Assembly: GCA_963620595.1 (NCBI GenBank)
Contig: CAVFAY010000003.1
Span: forward strand, 62,001 to 126,000
Direction: 5' to 3'
DNA: 64,000 bases
From: Butyricicoccus_A sp963620595
Lineage (GTDB): Bacteria; Bacillota; Clostridia; Oscillospirales; Butyricicoccaceae
The translations under genes and the position numbers were made by a program. Below, piece by piece: positions 49,805 to 59,661 of this stretch. The notes beneath the pieces were generated by a model. That model was not told where the DNA came from and made no database searches. It was given only the letters and a program-made list of their open reading frames with translations. The first letter of the stretch is position 1. Every line of letters begins with the position of its first letter.

Positions 49805-52594
49805 TTACTTGTGGCTGAGCACAGAAGCGCAGCGTACGCACAGCGTCGGATGCTCTGCATTGCTGCCAACAGTCGGATCATAGATCCAGCAACGCTCACA
49901 CTTCTCGCCTTCCATATGGCTGACAGCAATCTTCATGCCGCCCAGTGCCTCGTAGGAATCGCCTTCGCCCTCGCCAGTCTGTACATCAACATCAGAAACG
50001 ATAAACAGCTTTGCCAGATCCTGACCGCAGCCGTCCAAGAATTCCTTTGCATTCTCAGAAGCGGTGATGATAACCTTTGCTTCCAGCGGCTTGCCGATCA
50101 GCTTAGAGCCACGTGCCTGCTCCAGTGCCTTGTTGACATCATCACGAACTGCGATGATTTTCTCCCACTTGAGTGTTTCTGCATCGGTAAAGCTCAGAGC
50201 AGGATCGTACTCCGGCATGTCGTTGAGGACAACGTTGCGCTCGTCATCGCCTTCTGCGTGCGGCATAGCGTGCCAGATCTCGTCTGCGGTGAAGCAAAGA
50301 ACCGGAGCCAGCATACGAACCAGCGCATCCAGAATGCGATAAATAGCAGTCTGTGCAGACAGACGGCTCAGACCGTCATCACAGTACAGACGATCCTTGA
50401 TAACGTCCAGGTAGAAGTTGGACATATCGACAACGCAGAAGTTGTGGATTGCATGGATAACACCGTGGAACTCATAGCTGTCATATGCTGCGCGAACGCG
50501 GCCAACCAGCTCGTTGCACTTCATCAGTGCCCACTTATCCAGCTCCAGCATTTGGTCATACGGTACCATCTGATCCAGCGTAAAGCCGTTCAGGTTGCCC
50601 ATGATGTAACGAGCGGTGTTGCGAATCTTCAGATAGTTCTGAGACAGCTGCTTGAACATCTTCTTAGAGATCTTCATATCCGCACGGTAATCGGAGGAAG
50701 ATACCCACAGACGCAGAATATCTGCACCATACTGCTGGGTGATTTCCTGCGGGCTCATACCATTGCCCTTAGACTTAGACATCTTCTGACGCTCTTCATC
50801 GACAATCATGCCATGGGTGATAACCGTCTTGTACGGAGAAACGCCCTTGGTAGCGATAGACGTCAGCATAGAGGACTGGAACCAACCGCGATACTGGTCG
50901 TTGCCTTCCAGATACAGATCAGCCGGATAAGCCAGATCCTCGCGTTCCTCCAGCACTGCTGCATGAGAAGAACCGGAATCGAACCATACGTCCATGGTAT
51001 CAGTTTCCTTCGTGAATTCAGAGCATCCGCATTCACACTTTGTGCCAGCCGGCAGAATGTCGGCAGCATCGGTATCAAACCAAGCGCTGGTGCCCTTCTC
51101 GCGGAACAGAGCTGCAACAGCGGAAATCGTACTGTCGTTAATCAGCGGCTTCTTGCACTTCTTGCAGAAGAAGATTGGAATCGGCACGCCCCAAGTGCGC
51201 TGACGAGAAATACACCAGTCAGAACGCTCCTGAATCATAGAGGTCATGCGGTCTTCGCCCCAAGCCGGAATCCACTTGACACCGTGGCAGGCCTCGACAG
51301 CCTTATCCTTCATAGCATCGACAGAACAGAACCACTGCTCGGTTGCGCGGAAGATAATCGGCTTCTTGCAGCGCCAGCAATGCGGATACGAGTGTTCGAT
51401 GGTCTCAACGGCCAACAGCGCATTCTTCTCGGTCAAATCGTGCAGGATAATCGGGTTGGTATCTTCATAGAACATACCAGCGTACTTGCCTGCATCAGCA
51501 GTGGTCATACCCTTGCTGTCTACCGGAACAATCATCGGGATTTCCGGATACTTCTGGCAAACAACAAAGTCCTCTGCACCAAAGCCCGGTGCCGTGTGTA
51601 CACAGCCGGTACCGGCATCCAGCGTAACATGATCGCCAACGATAACCAGAGACTCACGATCCATCAGAGGATGCTGTGTTGTTACATACTCCAGCTCAGA
51701 GCCCATGATGGTGCCCAGAACCTCATACGATTCAATCTTTGCCGCAGCGGCAACAGACGGAATCAAGTCAGTTGCCAGAACATAGATCTCACCGTTCGGT
51801 ACCTTGACGAAAGAATACTCAAAGCGCGGATTCAGAGAGATAGCCAGGTTGCCCGGCAGTGTCCACGTGGTAGTTGTCCAAATCACGAAGTATACGTTCT
51901 CTGTCGTGCCGATGACAGAGCTAATCTTGCCCTGATCGTCCTTGACAGCAAACTTGACGTAGATAGACGCACACTTGTTATCCTTGTACTCGATCTCGGC
52001 TTCAGCCAGAGCGGTTTCATCGTGCGGGCACCAGTATACCGGCTTCATGCCGCGGTAAATATAGCCCTTCTTAGCCATCTCGCCAAAGACAGAAACCTGC
52101 TTGGCAACAAAGTCATTGGTCAGGGTCAGATACGGGTGATCCCAATCACCGACAACGCCCAGACGCTTAAACTGGGTACGCTGCGTGTTTACGTGATCCA
52201 ATGCAAATTCCTTGCACTTATCACAGAAATCCTTGTTGCTGACCTTGTGTCTGTCCAGACCAAAGGCAGCAATTGCCTGACGCTCGATCGGCAGGCCATG
52301 GGTATCCCAGCCCGGTACATACGGAGCCTTAAAGCCAGCCATGTTTTTGTAACGCACAATGAAGTCCTTGAGGATCTTGTTCAGTGCGTGACCCAGATGC
52401 AGATTACCGTTTGCATACGGAGGGCCATCGTGAAGAATGAACAGCGGTTTACCCTCATTCTTCTCCATCAGTGTATGGTAAATATCCTCTTTCTCCCACT
52501 TCTCCAAAAATTCCGGCTCGCGCTTAGGAAGACCCGCGCGCATCGGAAAATCAGTCTGCGGAAGATTGATCGTTTTGTTGTAATCCTGCGGCAT
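49805..52594 (-). CDS. ileS: Isoleucine-tRNA ligase
   Basis: 929 aa class I synthetase. HIGH motif HLGH at residues 66-69, the CP1 editing domain with WTTTTWTLPGNLA, KMSKS near residue 605 (KMSKSKGNGMSP), and a C-terminal zinc ribbon with two CxxC pairs (CERC...CVRC), the bacterial IleS1-type arrangement. It charges tRNA-Ile and edits Val-tRNA. The start at 52594 was chosen from the conserved MPQDYNKTINLP N-terminus; a 22-codon upstream extension is possible. Only 113 bp separate it from divIVA and no T-box is seen. Confidence 0.95.
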   Translation of the reverse strand: MPQDYNKTINLPQTDFPMRAGLPKREPEFLEKWEKEDIYHTLMEKNEGKPLFILHDGPPYANGNLHLGHALNKILKDFIVRYKNMAGFKAPYVPGWDTHGLPIERQAIAAFGLDRHKVSNKDFCDKCKEFALDHVNTQRTQFKRLGVVGDWDHPYLTLTNDFVAKQVSVFGEMAKKGYIYRGMKPVYWCPHDETALAEAEIEYKDNKCASIYVKFAVKDDQGKISSVIGTTENVYFVIWTTTTWTLPGNLAISLNPRFEYSFVKVPNGEIYVLATDLIPSVAAAAKIESYEVLGTIMGSELEYVTTQHPLMDRESLVIVGDHVTLDAGTGCVHTAPGFGAEDFVVCQKYPEIPMIVPVDSKGMTTADAGKYAGMFYEDTNPIILHDLTEKNALLAVETIEHSYPHCWRCKKPIIFRATEQWFCSVDAMKDKAVEACHGVKWIPAWGEDRMTSMIQERSDWCISRQRTWGVPIPIFFCKKCKKPLINDSTISAVAALFREKGTSAWFDTDAADILPAGTKCECGCSEFTKETDTMDVWFDSGSSHAAVLEEREDLAYPADLYLEGNDQYRGWFQSSMLTSIATKGVSPYKTVITHGMIVDEERQKMSKSKGNGMSPQEITQQYGADILRLWVSSSDYRADMKISKKMFKQLSQNYLKIRNTARYIMGNLNGFTLDQMVPYDQMLELDKWALMKCNELVGRVRAAYDSYEFHGVIHAIHNFCVVDMSNFYLDVIKDRLYCDDGLSRLSAQTAIYRILDALVRMLAPVLCFTADEIWHAMPHAEGDDERNVVLNDMPEYDPALSFTDAETLKWEKIIAVRDDVNKALEQARGSKLIGKPLEAKVIITASENAKEFLDGCGQDLAKLFIVSDVDVQTGEGEGDSYEALGGMKIAVSHMEGEKCERCWIYDPTVGSNAEHPTLCVRCASVLSHK

Positions 52595-52707
52595 GTAACC
52601 GTACCATCCTTTCTGATTCTCGACGCTGTCCTCTTTTTTGAACCAACGCCGTCCCGCCAATCCGGCGGAATTCTATCCTAAACAGCTGTTGCTGTTTATT
52701 CTCCATG

Positions 52708-53427
52708 TTAATTGCTGTCATCCTGTGAACCGCTGACCTCTACGGTGTATGCGGTTTGTTCCATTCCATCCATATGGGATGTGTGCTCGGCATCAGCAAA
52801 AATTTTTAAAATATCTGCGGGAATATCAGTTCCCAGGTTTTCCTCTGGCGGATTGGGAATTTCCAGCTCCGCCGGGCCTTCTACTCGCCCTTCAATTGTC
52901 TCGCTGTAAACAGTATGATCTGAGATCGAAGTAAATTCCACACCTTCCTTCTGTGGAATGGCCGCAATTTTCTCGCTTTCTTCACGAAAAGCACGTGTCA
53001 TTTTTTCAATAAAAGAGGCGGCTTCTTTTTGTGCCAGCCGCAGACGTGCCTGCTCCTGAGAAGCCTGCACCTGATACCGTCTGACGATAGCTTCGCACTG
53101 TTCCTTGGTTTCTCGTTTGAGCTGTTCCGCTTCCTCCTGCGCTTGACTGCGCGTTTGGTCTGCCTGCTCGCTTGCTTCCTTCTTTGTTTTGTCTGCCATG
53201 CTCTGCGCGGTCATCAGCGCCTGCCGAATTCCGCTCTCAATGCGGCGATATTCTTCAATCTTATCCACCATGACCTTGAGCTTTGCCCGCAATTCTGCAT
53301 TTTCCCGTTCCAGAGCCTCCATGTCATCTGCCGCTTGATCCAGCATCATATCAACGCTTCTGGCATCATATCCGCCAAATACCGCTTTTTCCGGCGCAAA
53401 ATCCCGGATCTCTTTTGAACCTAACAT
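52708..53427 (-). CDS. divIVA: DivIVA-family cell division/polarity protein
   Basis: 239 aa. A DivIVA lipid-binding N-terminus (IRDFAPEKAVFGGYDARSVDMML, core FGGYD) is followed by a long coiled coil to about residue 150, rich in Glu, Gln and Arg, and an acidic tail. It marks curved membranes at the septum and poles. GGGAGG precedes the ATG. It sits in the ylm-division cluster. Confidence 0.9.
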   Translation of the reverse strand: MLGSKEIRDFAPEKAVFGGYDARSVDMMLDQAADDMEALERENAELRAKLKVMVDKIEEYRRIESGIRQALMTAQSMADKTKKEASEQADQTRSQAQEEAEQLKRETKEQCEAIVRRYQVQASQEQARLRLAQKEAASFIEKMTRAFREESEKIAAIPQKEGVEFTSISDHTVYSETIEGRVEGPAELEIPNPPEENLGTDIPADILKIFADAEHTSHMDGMEQTAYTVEVSGSQDDSN

Positions 53428-53454
53428 GTTACCTCCCTGAAATCAAACGGCCGG

Positions 53455-53488
53455 AAAAAACCGGAAAATGGCCGGGATAAACCCGGCC
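53455..53488 (-). terminator. GC-rich hairpin between ylmG and divIVA
   Basis: Minus orientation: stem GGCCGGG/CCCGGCC with a 5-nt loop (53488-53470), then ATTTTCCGGTTTTTT. It probably separates ylmG from divIVA or allows partial read-through. Confidence 0.65.
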
Positions 53489-53514
53489 GGACGAATCCCG
53501 CGAAACTTTGCATA

Positions 53515-53778
53515 TTACAACAGCGCATAAATCAGTCGCTCCGCAAACTCCAAAAGCACAAAAGCGATGATCGGAGAAAAGTCCAACATCATGCCTCGTC
53601 CGGATTGGAATCTGCAGAGTAAACTGCGGCATGGCGCAAGCATCGGTTCTGTCACCGTGTACAGAAACTCTCCGACTACAGACTGCTGCACCTGCGGAAA
53701 CCATGAGCACAGTGCCCGAATGACAATTAGCCACTGCAATATTCTAAGAATCCGAATCATAATGCTTGCAAGAATCAT
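53515..53778 (-). CDS. ylmG: YggT family membrane protein
   Basis: 87 aa with two hydrophobic segments, the YggT family form. Typical residues are LIVIRALCSWFPQ, TEPMLAPCR and MLDFSPIIAFVLLEF. YlmG takes part in septum or membrane protein organisation in Gram-positives; molecular role unknown. The ribosome site is weak (AGAGG, 13 nt upstream), and ATG seven codons in could also start. No ylmH follows, unlike in Bacillus. Confidence 0.87.
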   Translation of the reverse strand: MILASIMIRILRILQWLIVIRALCSWFPQVQQSVVGEFLYTVTEPMLAPCRSLLCRFQSGRGMMLDFSPIIAFVLLEFAERLIYALL

Positions 53779-53809
53779 ATGAAATCCATACCTCTCGGTT
53801 GAAAAAACA

Positions 53810-54313
53810 TCAGAACTTCATTCCGCTGTTTTCCAATTCGCTAATCAAATCATCGCCGACAATTTCCACATCCAGCGGGGTAATCAAATACGTATCGTTT
53901 GCCACGCGCTTGATCTTGCCTTCAATGGCATATGTAACACCGCTCATAAAGTCCAACATGCGCTTGGATGTTTCTCTATCTGTTGTTTCCAAATTGAGAA
54001 CAACCGTCATCTTGTTCTTCAGATGATCTGCAATGTCTGCTACATTATTAAATTGATCCGCTTTCACCAGAACGACAGCGAGCTTGGTTGTCGCGTTAAT
54101 ATTTACCACCTGATTGTTTTTGCGCGGCTCAACCTGCACATTGTGCCGTGCTTCAGATGGAACAGACGGTCTCGATGACATCTCGCGATGATTATAGTAC
54201 GAAGAAGTTTCTCTGTTTTCCGGCTCTTCTACAGGGCCTTCATCCATATCAAAATCTTCTTCGTCATCTACCTCTCCGCTAACCCAGCGCTTAAAATCGT
54301 TTACTAAACCCAT
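53810..54313 (-). CDS. sepF: Cell division protein SepF
   Basis: 167 aa. An amphipathic membrane-binding N-terminus (GLVNDFKRWV), an acidic/Ser-rich linker and a C-terminal SepF core (VVLVKADQFNNVADIADHLKN through GVTYAIEGKIKRVANDTYLITP). SepF bundles FtsZ filaments and tethers the Z ring. AGGAGGAAGCAGAA precedes the ATG. Confidence 0.94.
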   Translation of the reverse strand: MGLVNDFKRWVSGEVDDEEDFDMDEGPVEEPENRETSSYYNHREMSSRPSVPSEARHNVQVEPRKNNQVVNINATTKLAVVLVKADQFNNVADIADHLKNKMTVVLNLETTDRETSKRMLDFMSGVTYAIEGKIKRVANDTYLITPLDVEIVGDDLISELENSGMKF

Positions 54314-54348
54314 TTCTGCTTCCTCCTGAATGGAACAAATCTAATTTC

Positions 54349-55059
54349 TCAGTAATGGCGGGCGCCGAACAGTGCCGTGCCCAGCCGGACGATTGTTGCC
54401 CCACAGGAAATCGCCTCACAATAATCAGCACTCATTCCCATCGACAAGCAGTCCATGGTGATATTATCGTATTTTTTCGCCGATATGTCAATAAATAGTT
54501 GAGACATTCTGTCAAAATAAAGAGTTTTTTCTTGATTTGGCTGCGGTTTTGGTGGAATTGCCATTAGTCCGCGCACATGAACATGTTCCAACTGAGCAAC
54601 CTGCTCGATGACTAAATCAATCTCATCCGGATCAATGCCCAGTTTGCTCTCTTCTCTGCCGATATTCAGTTCCAGCAAAATATCTTGACAAATTCCGGCC
54701 TTAGCAGCCTCCTTGTCAATGACTTTTGCCAGCTTGACCGAGCTGACCGATTCGATCATGGATACCTTGCCGATCAAATACTTGACCTTATTTGTCTGCA
54801 AGGTTCCAACAAAGTGCAGTGGTCTTCCATCATAGGCATGCTGCTCGTACTTTTCCAACAATTCCTGTACGCGGTTCTCGCCACAGACATCCACACCGGC
54901 CTCAATGGCAGCGCGGACACGCTCTGCATCGTTCATTTTTGTTGCAGCGACCAGCGTAATATCCTCTGGTTTGCGACCGGAAGCGATCGCAGCCTCTGCT
55001 ATGCGTTTTTTTGCGGTCTGCACCGCTTCTGCGATAAATTTGCGTTCTTCCTCTGTCAT
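54349..55059 (-). CDS. ylmE: PLP homeostasis protein, YggS/YlmE family
   Basis: 236 aa alanine-racemase N-domain fold. The PLP lysine lies in VAATKMNDAERVRAAIE, followed by GENRVQELLEKY, HFVGTLQTNKVK and the C-terminal SMGMSADYCEAISCGATIVRLGTALFG (core SMGMS.D...A). It buffers free pyridoxal phosphate. It overlaps the HlyD-like gene by 1 bp and precedes sepF, as in other Firmicutes. Confidence 0.94.
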   Translation of the reverse strand: MTEEERKFIAEAVQTAKKRIAEAAIASGRKPEDITLVAATKMNDAERVRAAIEAGVDVCGENRVQELLEKYEQHAYDGRPLHFVGTLQTNKVKYLIGKVSMIESVSSVKLAKVIDKEAAKAGICQDILLELNIGREESKLGIDPDEIDLVIEQVAQLEHVHVRGLMAIPPKPQPNQEKTLYFDRMSQLFIDISAKKYDNITMDCLSMGMSADYCEAISCGATIVRLGTALFGARHY

Positions 55060-56339
55060 TATTTCATTACCTTCTTGTCATTCACATCTTTTGCTTTCAC
55101 AATAATATCATCATTGACAACCAGCGAATCATTATCGGTTACATTCTGCTTTACAATGTAGAAATCACTGCCTTCATACAGCGGCTCAATTTTCTTATAG
55201 CTTGCCACAGAATTGGACAGGACATAAACACCCATCTCGTCATTTTCCATGCGCACCGCAGATTTCGGCACTTTGAGACCTGCATATGAGTCGATGACAA
55301 CCGTTGCCACCTGTTCCCTCATGGAAACAAGTTCTGCATTCATATCTTCGGACTGAAAGATCACCAGCGTGTTGTCATTGCTCTCGTCATCCCGCACAGC
55401 TTGTACCGTTGCAGAGACATCTCGATTGACCTGCGAAAAACGCAGGCTGACGGTATCGCCCTGCTTGATATTCTTGGCATCTGCGTCGGCAACCTTAGCG
55501 GCATAGTACCAAGCATATCCTGAGACCACTTTTCCTTTTCCGGATGTCGATAACGGGCTTTTTTCCGCCAGTTTTTTCAACGAAGACAATGTCAAATTGT
55601 CTACAACATCTGGCGTGAAGATAGTCTCATATCCATCGGAAGACTCGCAAAAATAGCCTGCACACGGAGAATAAATGCTGGTCGTTTTGCCGTCCAGGCG
55701 TGACTCCAGCGAGGCTGCCTGTTTTTTCAGGCTGGCAAGTTCTTTTTTGATGTCTTTGCTGTTATCGGAAATTGAACTGCTCTTCAAAACCAACTGACGC
55801 AGCTCAGAAGTAATCGAAGTAATCTGTCCCAGCGAACCGTTTTCTACCTGCTCACACAGAGCATTCATCTGGTCGATGATTTTCTGATTGAGACGGCTTG
55901 AATTAGTCGTCGCGGAAGAGGTCGAATTAAATGTTTCCAACTGTTTGATATTGTCATTGATGCTTTTCAACTCACGACTGACAGTCAGTGCATCCTGATT
56001 GGAATACTCTGTGACGAGTGCTGCTCCCTTGGAGACCTTGTCGCCGTCAGAATAATTATACTCCACGGTATTGCCCTCCGCAATATCCACGGTTTGTTCT
56101 TCTCGAATAAAATATCCGTCCGCGGAAAAAGAATCATCCAGTGACACCTGCTGTGCCGGTGTCGTCTTGACCGGATTATAATGACTGATGGCAAATCCAG
56201 CAATGCTGTAAATAAAAATAATCACAAAAATGATAATCGGTATCCGAAGCGTGCGATTGATGCGCAGCCCACCAATTCGCCATACATTGGATGTTTTATC
56301 GGAATTGTTCCGCCGAAACGGATTTCCTTTGAATGCCAT
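55059..56339 (-). CDS. HlyD-like membrane-anchored protein, possible efflux adaptor
   Basis: 426 aa. One N-terminal transmembrane helix (IIIFVIIFIYSIAGFAI), then a biotinyl-lipoyl-like barrel split by a coiled coil (residues about 120-215), and a C-terminal beta domain, as in HlyD/RND adaptors. In Clostridia an HlyD-like gene is usual before ylmE-sepF; no pump gene is adjacent here. Its partner and cargo are unknown. It starts 28 bp after hfq; AGGAG is upstream of the ATG. Confidence 0.82.
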   Translation of the reverse strand: MAFKGNPFRRNNSDKTSNVWRIGGLRINRTLRIPIIIFVIIFIYSIAGFAISHYNPVKTTPAQQVSLDDSFSADGYFIREEQTVDIAEGNTVEYNYSDGDKVSKGAALVTEYSNQDALTVSRELKSINDNIKQLETFNSTSSATTNSSRLNQKIIDQMNALCEQVENGSLGQITSITSELRQLVLKSSSISDNSKDIKKELASLKKQAASLESRLDGKTTSIYSPCAGYFCESSDGYETIFTPDVVDNLTLSSLKKLAEKSPLSTSGKGKVVSGYAWYYAAKVADADAKNIKQGDTVSLRFSQVNRDVSATVQAVRDDESNDNTLVIFQSEDMNAELVSMREQVATVVIDSYAGLKVPKSAVRMENDEMGVYVLSNSVASYKKIEPLYEGSDFYIVKQNVTDNDSLVVNDDIIVKAKDVNDKKVMK

Positions 56340-56366
56340 AGAAAGTACTCCTCCGAACAGAGGATC

Positions 56367-56609
56367 TTATACCGCAGCCGTTTCCTTTCTTCCGTTCATT
56401 TCCAGCTTGCGCTGCGGAATAACTGTGGAAATCGCATGTTTGTAGATCATTTCCTGCTTCCCATCGCAGTCAAACAAAATAACAAACGTGTCAAATCCGC
56501 GCACCACACCGCGCAGCTGAAATCCATTGGTGAGAAAGACGGTCAACGGAACTCTGTCCTGCCGTGCCCTGTTTAAAAAGGTGTCCTGTAAATTGATTTC
56601 TGTTTTCAT
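56367..56609 (-). CDS. hfq: RNA chaperone Hfq
   Basis: 80 aa. Sm-fold with Sm1 (LNRARQDRVPLTVFLTNGFQLRGVVRGFDTFVILF, core) and Sm2 (YKHAISTVIP) motifs in order. Hfq rings bind sRNA and mRNA. The tail is short, as in Gram-positive Hfq. GGGAGGATTCTTTTATA precedes the ATG. It follows miaA by 36 bp in the standard miaA-hfq arrangement. Confidence 0.95.
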   Translation of the reverse strand: MKTEINLQDTFLNRARQDRVPLTVFLTNGFQLRGVVRGFDTFVILFDCDGKQEMIYKHAISTVIPQRKLEMNGRKETAAV

Positions 56610-56645
56610 TATAAAAGAATCCTCCCGTGATGTATATAGATACTT

Positions 56646-57593
56646 TTAATATGTTACACCACGTTCAGATAAAATTTCTGTCACTTGCTGAAGAATTCCG
56701 GAAAAATCTTCCGGCGCATCGTATTGCAGCCAGTGCACGCGATCGTCTCGCCGCAGCCATGTCAGCTGACGCTTGGCATAATTGCGCGATGCCCGTTTAA
56801 GTGTATCCAGACAAACGTCTAAGCTCTCTCGTCCTTCCAGATACGGCACCAGCTCTTTGTAACCAATGGCTTGTCCCGCCGTCCCAACAAGTTTTCCGCC
56901 CTTCCACAGGCGTTCAGTCTCTTCGACAAGTCCCTGTTCCGCCATCTGATCGACACGACGGTCAATGCGGTCATACAGCATCTGCCGTTCAGAAGGACAG
57001 AGCGCAAACAAAATCGCATCGTATTTTGGCTCTGGTCGTTTATTTTTTTCGTTCCACTCGTTAATCGTCATGCCGGTCTGCTCATACACTTCAAGCGCCC
57101 GCACGACACGCTTGACGTTATTTTCATGGATGCGCTGTGCCGACACCGGATCGACAGCGCGCAGCATTTCATGCAGTGCATGAGCACCTTGTTCCCGCGC
57201 AATCGCGTTGTATTTTTCTCGCGCCTCTAAATTTGTCTCATCGCCAGAAAATACACTGCCCTCAATGAGTGCATCCAGATACAATCCCGTGCCTCCGCAC
57301 ACAATTGGAACTTTTCCGCGCGATAAAATATCTCGTGCACAAGCATCCGCCATCTGCTGGTATTTTGCCACAGAAAACGTTTCTCCGGCATCCGCCACAT
57401 CAAACATATGATGTACGACACCGTCTCGTTCTTCTATGCTCGGCTTTGCCGTTCCAATATTCATGCCGCGATACAGCTGCATGGAATCTGAGGAAATGAT
57501 CTCTGTATCCAATCGCTTCGCCAGCGCAATAGACAATGCTGTTTTGCCGGAAGCCGTTGGTCCGGCAATACAAATAAGCTTTTGCTTCATCAC
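56646..57593 (-). CDS. miaA: tRNA dimethylallyltransferase MiaA
   Basis: 315 aa. P-loop GPTASGKTA, the SSDSMQLYRGMNIGTAKP segment, and later RRDDRVHWL. It adds the isopentenyl group to A37 of UNN-reading tRNAs; MiaB, in the same gene cluster, then adds the methylthio group. It overlaps mutL by 4 bp. Confidence 0.96.
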   Translation of the reverse strand: MMKQKLICIAGPTASGKTALSIALAKRLDTEIISSDSMQLYRGMNIGTAKPSIEERDGVVHHMFDVADAGETFSVAKYQQMADACARDILSRGKVPIVCGGTGLYLDALIEGSVFSGDETNLEAREKYNAIAREQGAHALHEMLRAVDPVSAQRIHENNVKRVVRALEVYEQTGMTINEWNEKNKRPEPKYDAILFALCPSERQMLYDRIDRRVDQMAEQGLVEETERLWKGGKLVGTAGQAIGYKELVPYLEGRESLDVCLDTLKRASRNYAKRQLTWLRRDDRVHWLQYDAPEDFSGILQQVTEILSERGVTY

Positions 57594-59593
57594 TGATTCA
57601 CCCGCTTAAACATTTTATCCAGCTCATATTTGGTTAAGCGCACAGTAACCGGTCTGCCATGCGGACAACAGGTCACTTCCGAGTCGGACAGCACGCGGTC
57701 ACACAGCGATTGCAGTTCTTCCATGCTCGTCTTCCAACCGCCCTTAATCGCCGCTTTGCACGAAACCGTATGAATCAAATCATCCAGACGGTCAGGCACC
57801 GGTGTGCGGCGATCCATCAGCTTTTGCGCCATTTCGGAGACAGTCATGGACAAATCACCAGCATCAATATATGCCGGCGCTTCGCGCACCGCAACACTGT
57901 GCTGGCCAAACGGTTCCATAACAAATCCAATCGACTGAATCTGTTCCATGCCATCCATGATTGCCGCATATTCCTCGCCGGACAAATCGACTACAACCGG
58001 CTGCAGCAGCATCTGTGTCGGAATATCCACCTGTTTTCTCAACTGATTGAACAAAATCCGCTCGTGCGCGGCGTGCTTATCAATGAGAATCAGACCACTT
58101 GCATCCTCCGCTAAAATATATGTGTCAAAGCAGCTGCCAATCACATGCGCCCTTGGCATATCATCAAGCAAGGTTTCTTTTGGCAGTGCCGAAGCTGGTT
58201 TTTTTTCTTTCTCGGGAGTTTTTAGTTCTGTCGGCTGCGGCTGTTTTTCTATTTGCGACACGCGTCCGGCGAAATCGTCCGGCTGTATCGACTTGATTGT
58301 CGGCTTAGATGTACCAATATTACTCAGTACACGCTCATCCCTGTCATCCACATCAATAAATGGCAGGAAGCCGGAACGTTTTTGTACAGATGATACTCGT
58401 CCATTCGATGTCGGTGCAGGCTGATATACTCTTTCCTGTTCCAAGCGTTCTATGTTGCCATGCATCGATTCCGGACTCTGCGGTGCCATGCGAATCGCAG
58501 AACGCGAAATGACCTCGTTTTTTTCTTGCGGTTCCGGCAGCTGGGGTGATAATACCTCTGCCATCGTCTTTTGCGGCTTTGCTTCAATCTCTGGAATGTT
58601 TTCTTCTCCCGCCAGCACATTTTTTACTGCGGCATAAACAGCAGAGAATACTTTCTTCTCCTCCGCAAATTTGACTTCCGTCTTTGCCGGATGGACATTG
58701 ACATCCACCAGTCCCAGCGGCAGATCGAGACAAACACAGCCATACGGGAATTTTCCGGTAATAATGCTGTTTCGATATGCTTCTTCCATCGCCGCCTGTA
58801 TCAGCTTGGATTTAATAAATCGTCCATTGACGAAAAAATGCTGATAGGTTCGATTGGAGCGCGGTGCATGCGGTTTGGAGATATATCCCCAAACCCGAAT
58901 ATCATGAAGCGTATGTTCCGGCATTTCAATGAGATTTTTGGACAGCTCTTTGCCAAATACGCTGAATACTGCATTTTTTAAGCTGCCATTTCCCGGAGAA
59001 TGAAACACATTTTTTCCATCCCGAATACAGTGAAAACTGATTTCTGGATGGCTCTCTGCGGCGTGTTCCACCACAGAAAGAATATATCCTGCTTCGGTAA
59101 AGTCTTTTTTCAAAAACTTCATGCGTGCCGGTGTATTATAAAACAGATCACGGATGAGAAATGTCGTGCCGTCCGGACAGCCTGCCGGCTCATTCGCCGT
59201 CATTTTTCCGCCTTCCAACGCCACATGAACACCCTCCATGCAGCCAGTCTGTTTGGTAAACAGCTCGACACGTGAAACCGCACTGATTGCGGCGAGCGCT
59301 TCGCCGCGGAATCCCAGTGTGCCAATGGCACTCAGATCCTCTCGTGTACGAATTTTGCTCGTCGCATGGCGACGAAAGGCAATCGGCGCATCTTCCGGCG
59401 CCATGCCGCAGCCATTATCACGGACACGCAAATACGTGATACCGCCGTGCTCCAATTCAACTGTGATCTGTGTCGCACCAGCGTCAATGGCATTTTCCAC
59501 CAGCTCCTTGCACACAGAGGAAGGCCTCTCAACCACTTCACCCGCAGCGATCAAATCCGCCATATGAGAATCCAATTCATGAATCACTGCCAT
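57590..59593 (-). CDS. mutL: DNA mismatch repair protein MutL
   Basis: 667 aa. GHKL ATPase N-terminus with VVERPSSVCKELVENAIDAGAT (core ENAIDAG), DNGCGM and GFRGEAL; a variable linker (residues about 340-470); a C-terminal dimerisation/endonuclease domain with SCKAAIKGG and CCPHGRP. The endonuclease box reads DKHAAHERILFN, with Asn where the second Glu is expected, so nicking activity is uncertain. The ATG at 59593 follows GGGAGG; upstream in-frame codons are too close to it. Confidence 0.95.
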   Translation of the reverse strand: MAVIHELDSHMADLIAAGEVVERPSSVCKELVENAIDAGATQITVELEHGGITYLRVRDNGCGMAPEDAPIAFRRHATSKIRTREDLSAIGTLGFRGEALAAISAVSRVELFTKQTGCMEGVHVALEGGKMTANEPAGCPDGTTFLIRDLFYNTPARMKFLKKDFTEAGYILSVVEHAAESHPEISFHCIRDGKNVFHSPGNGSLKNAVFSVFGKELSKNLIEMPEHTLHDIRVWGYISKPHAPRSNRTYQHFFVNGRFIKSKLIQAAMEEAYRNSIITGKFPYGCVCLDLPLGLVDVNVHPAKTEVKFAEEKKVFSAVYAAVKNVLAGEENIPEIEAKPQKTMAEVLSPQLPEPQEKNEVISRSAIRMAPQSPESMHGNIERLEQERVYQPAPTSNGRVSSVQKRSGFLPFIDVDDRDERVLSNIGTSKPTIKSIQPDDFAGRVSQIEKQPQPTELKTPEKEKKPASALPKETLLDDMPRAHVIGSCFDTYILAEDASGLILIDKHAAHERILFNQLRKQVDIPTQMLLQPVVVDLSGEEYAAIMDGMEQIQSIGFVMEPFGQHSVAVREAPAYIDAGDLSMTVSEMAQKLMDRRTPVPDRLDDLIHTVSCKAAIKGGWKTSMEELQSLCDRVLSDSEVTCCPHGRPVTVRLTKYELDKMFKRVNQ

Positions 59594-59661
59594 GCAGCAC
59601 ACCTCCCAGTTTACTTTCTATTCTAAAACTCTGTGCATCTATTATACACGGATTTTTTTGA

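Noticed and set aside
49799..52681. A 960-codon open frame on the plus strand opposite ileS.
   Set aside because: It mirrors the codon structure of ileS, has no ribosome site and no protein-family motifs; ileS on the minus strand is unambiguous.
52595..52707. A T-box leader for ileS.
   Set aside because: The gap to divIVA is 113 bp and holds no T-box core or specifier loop.
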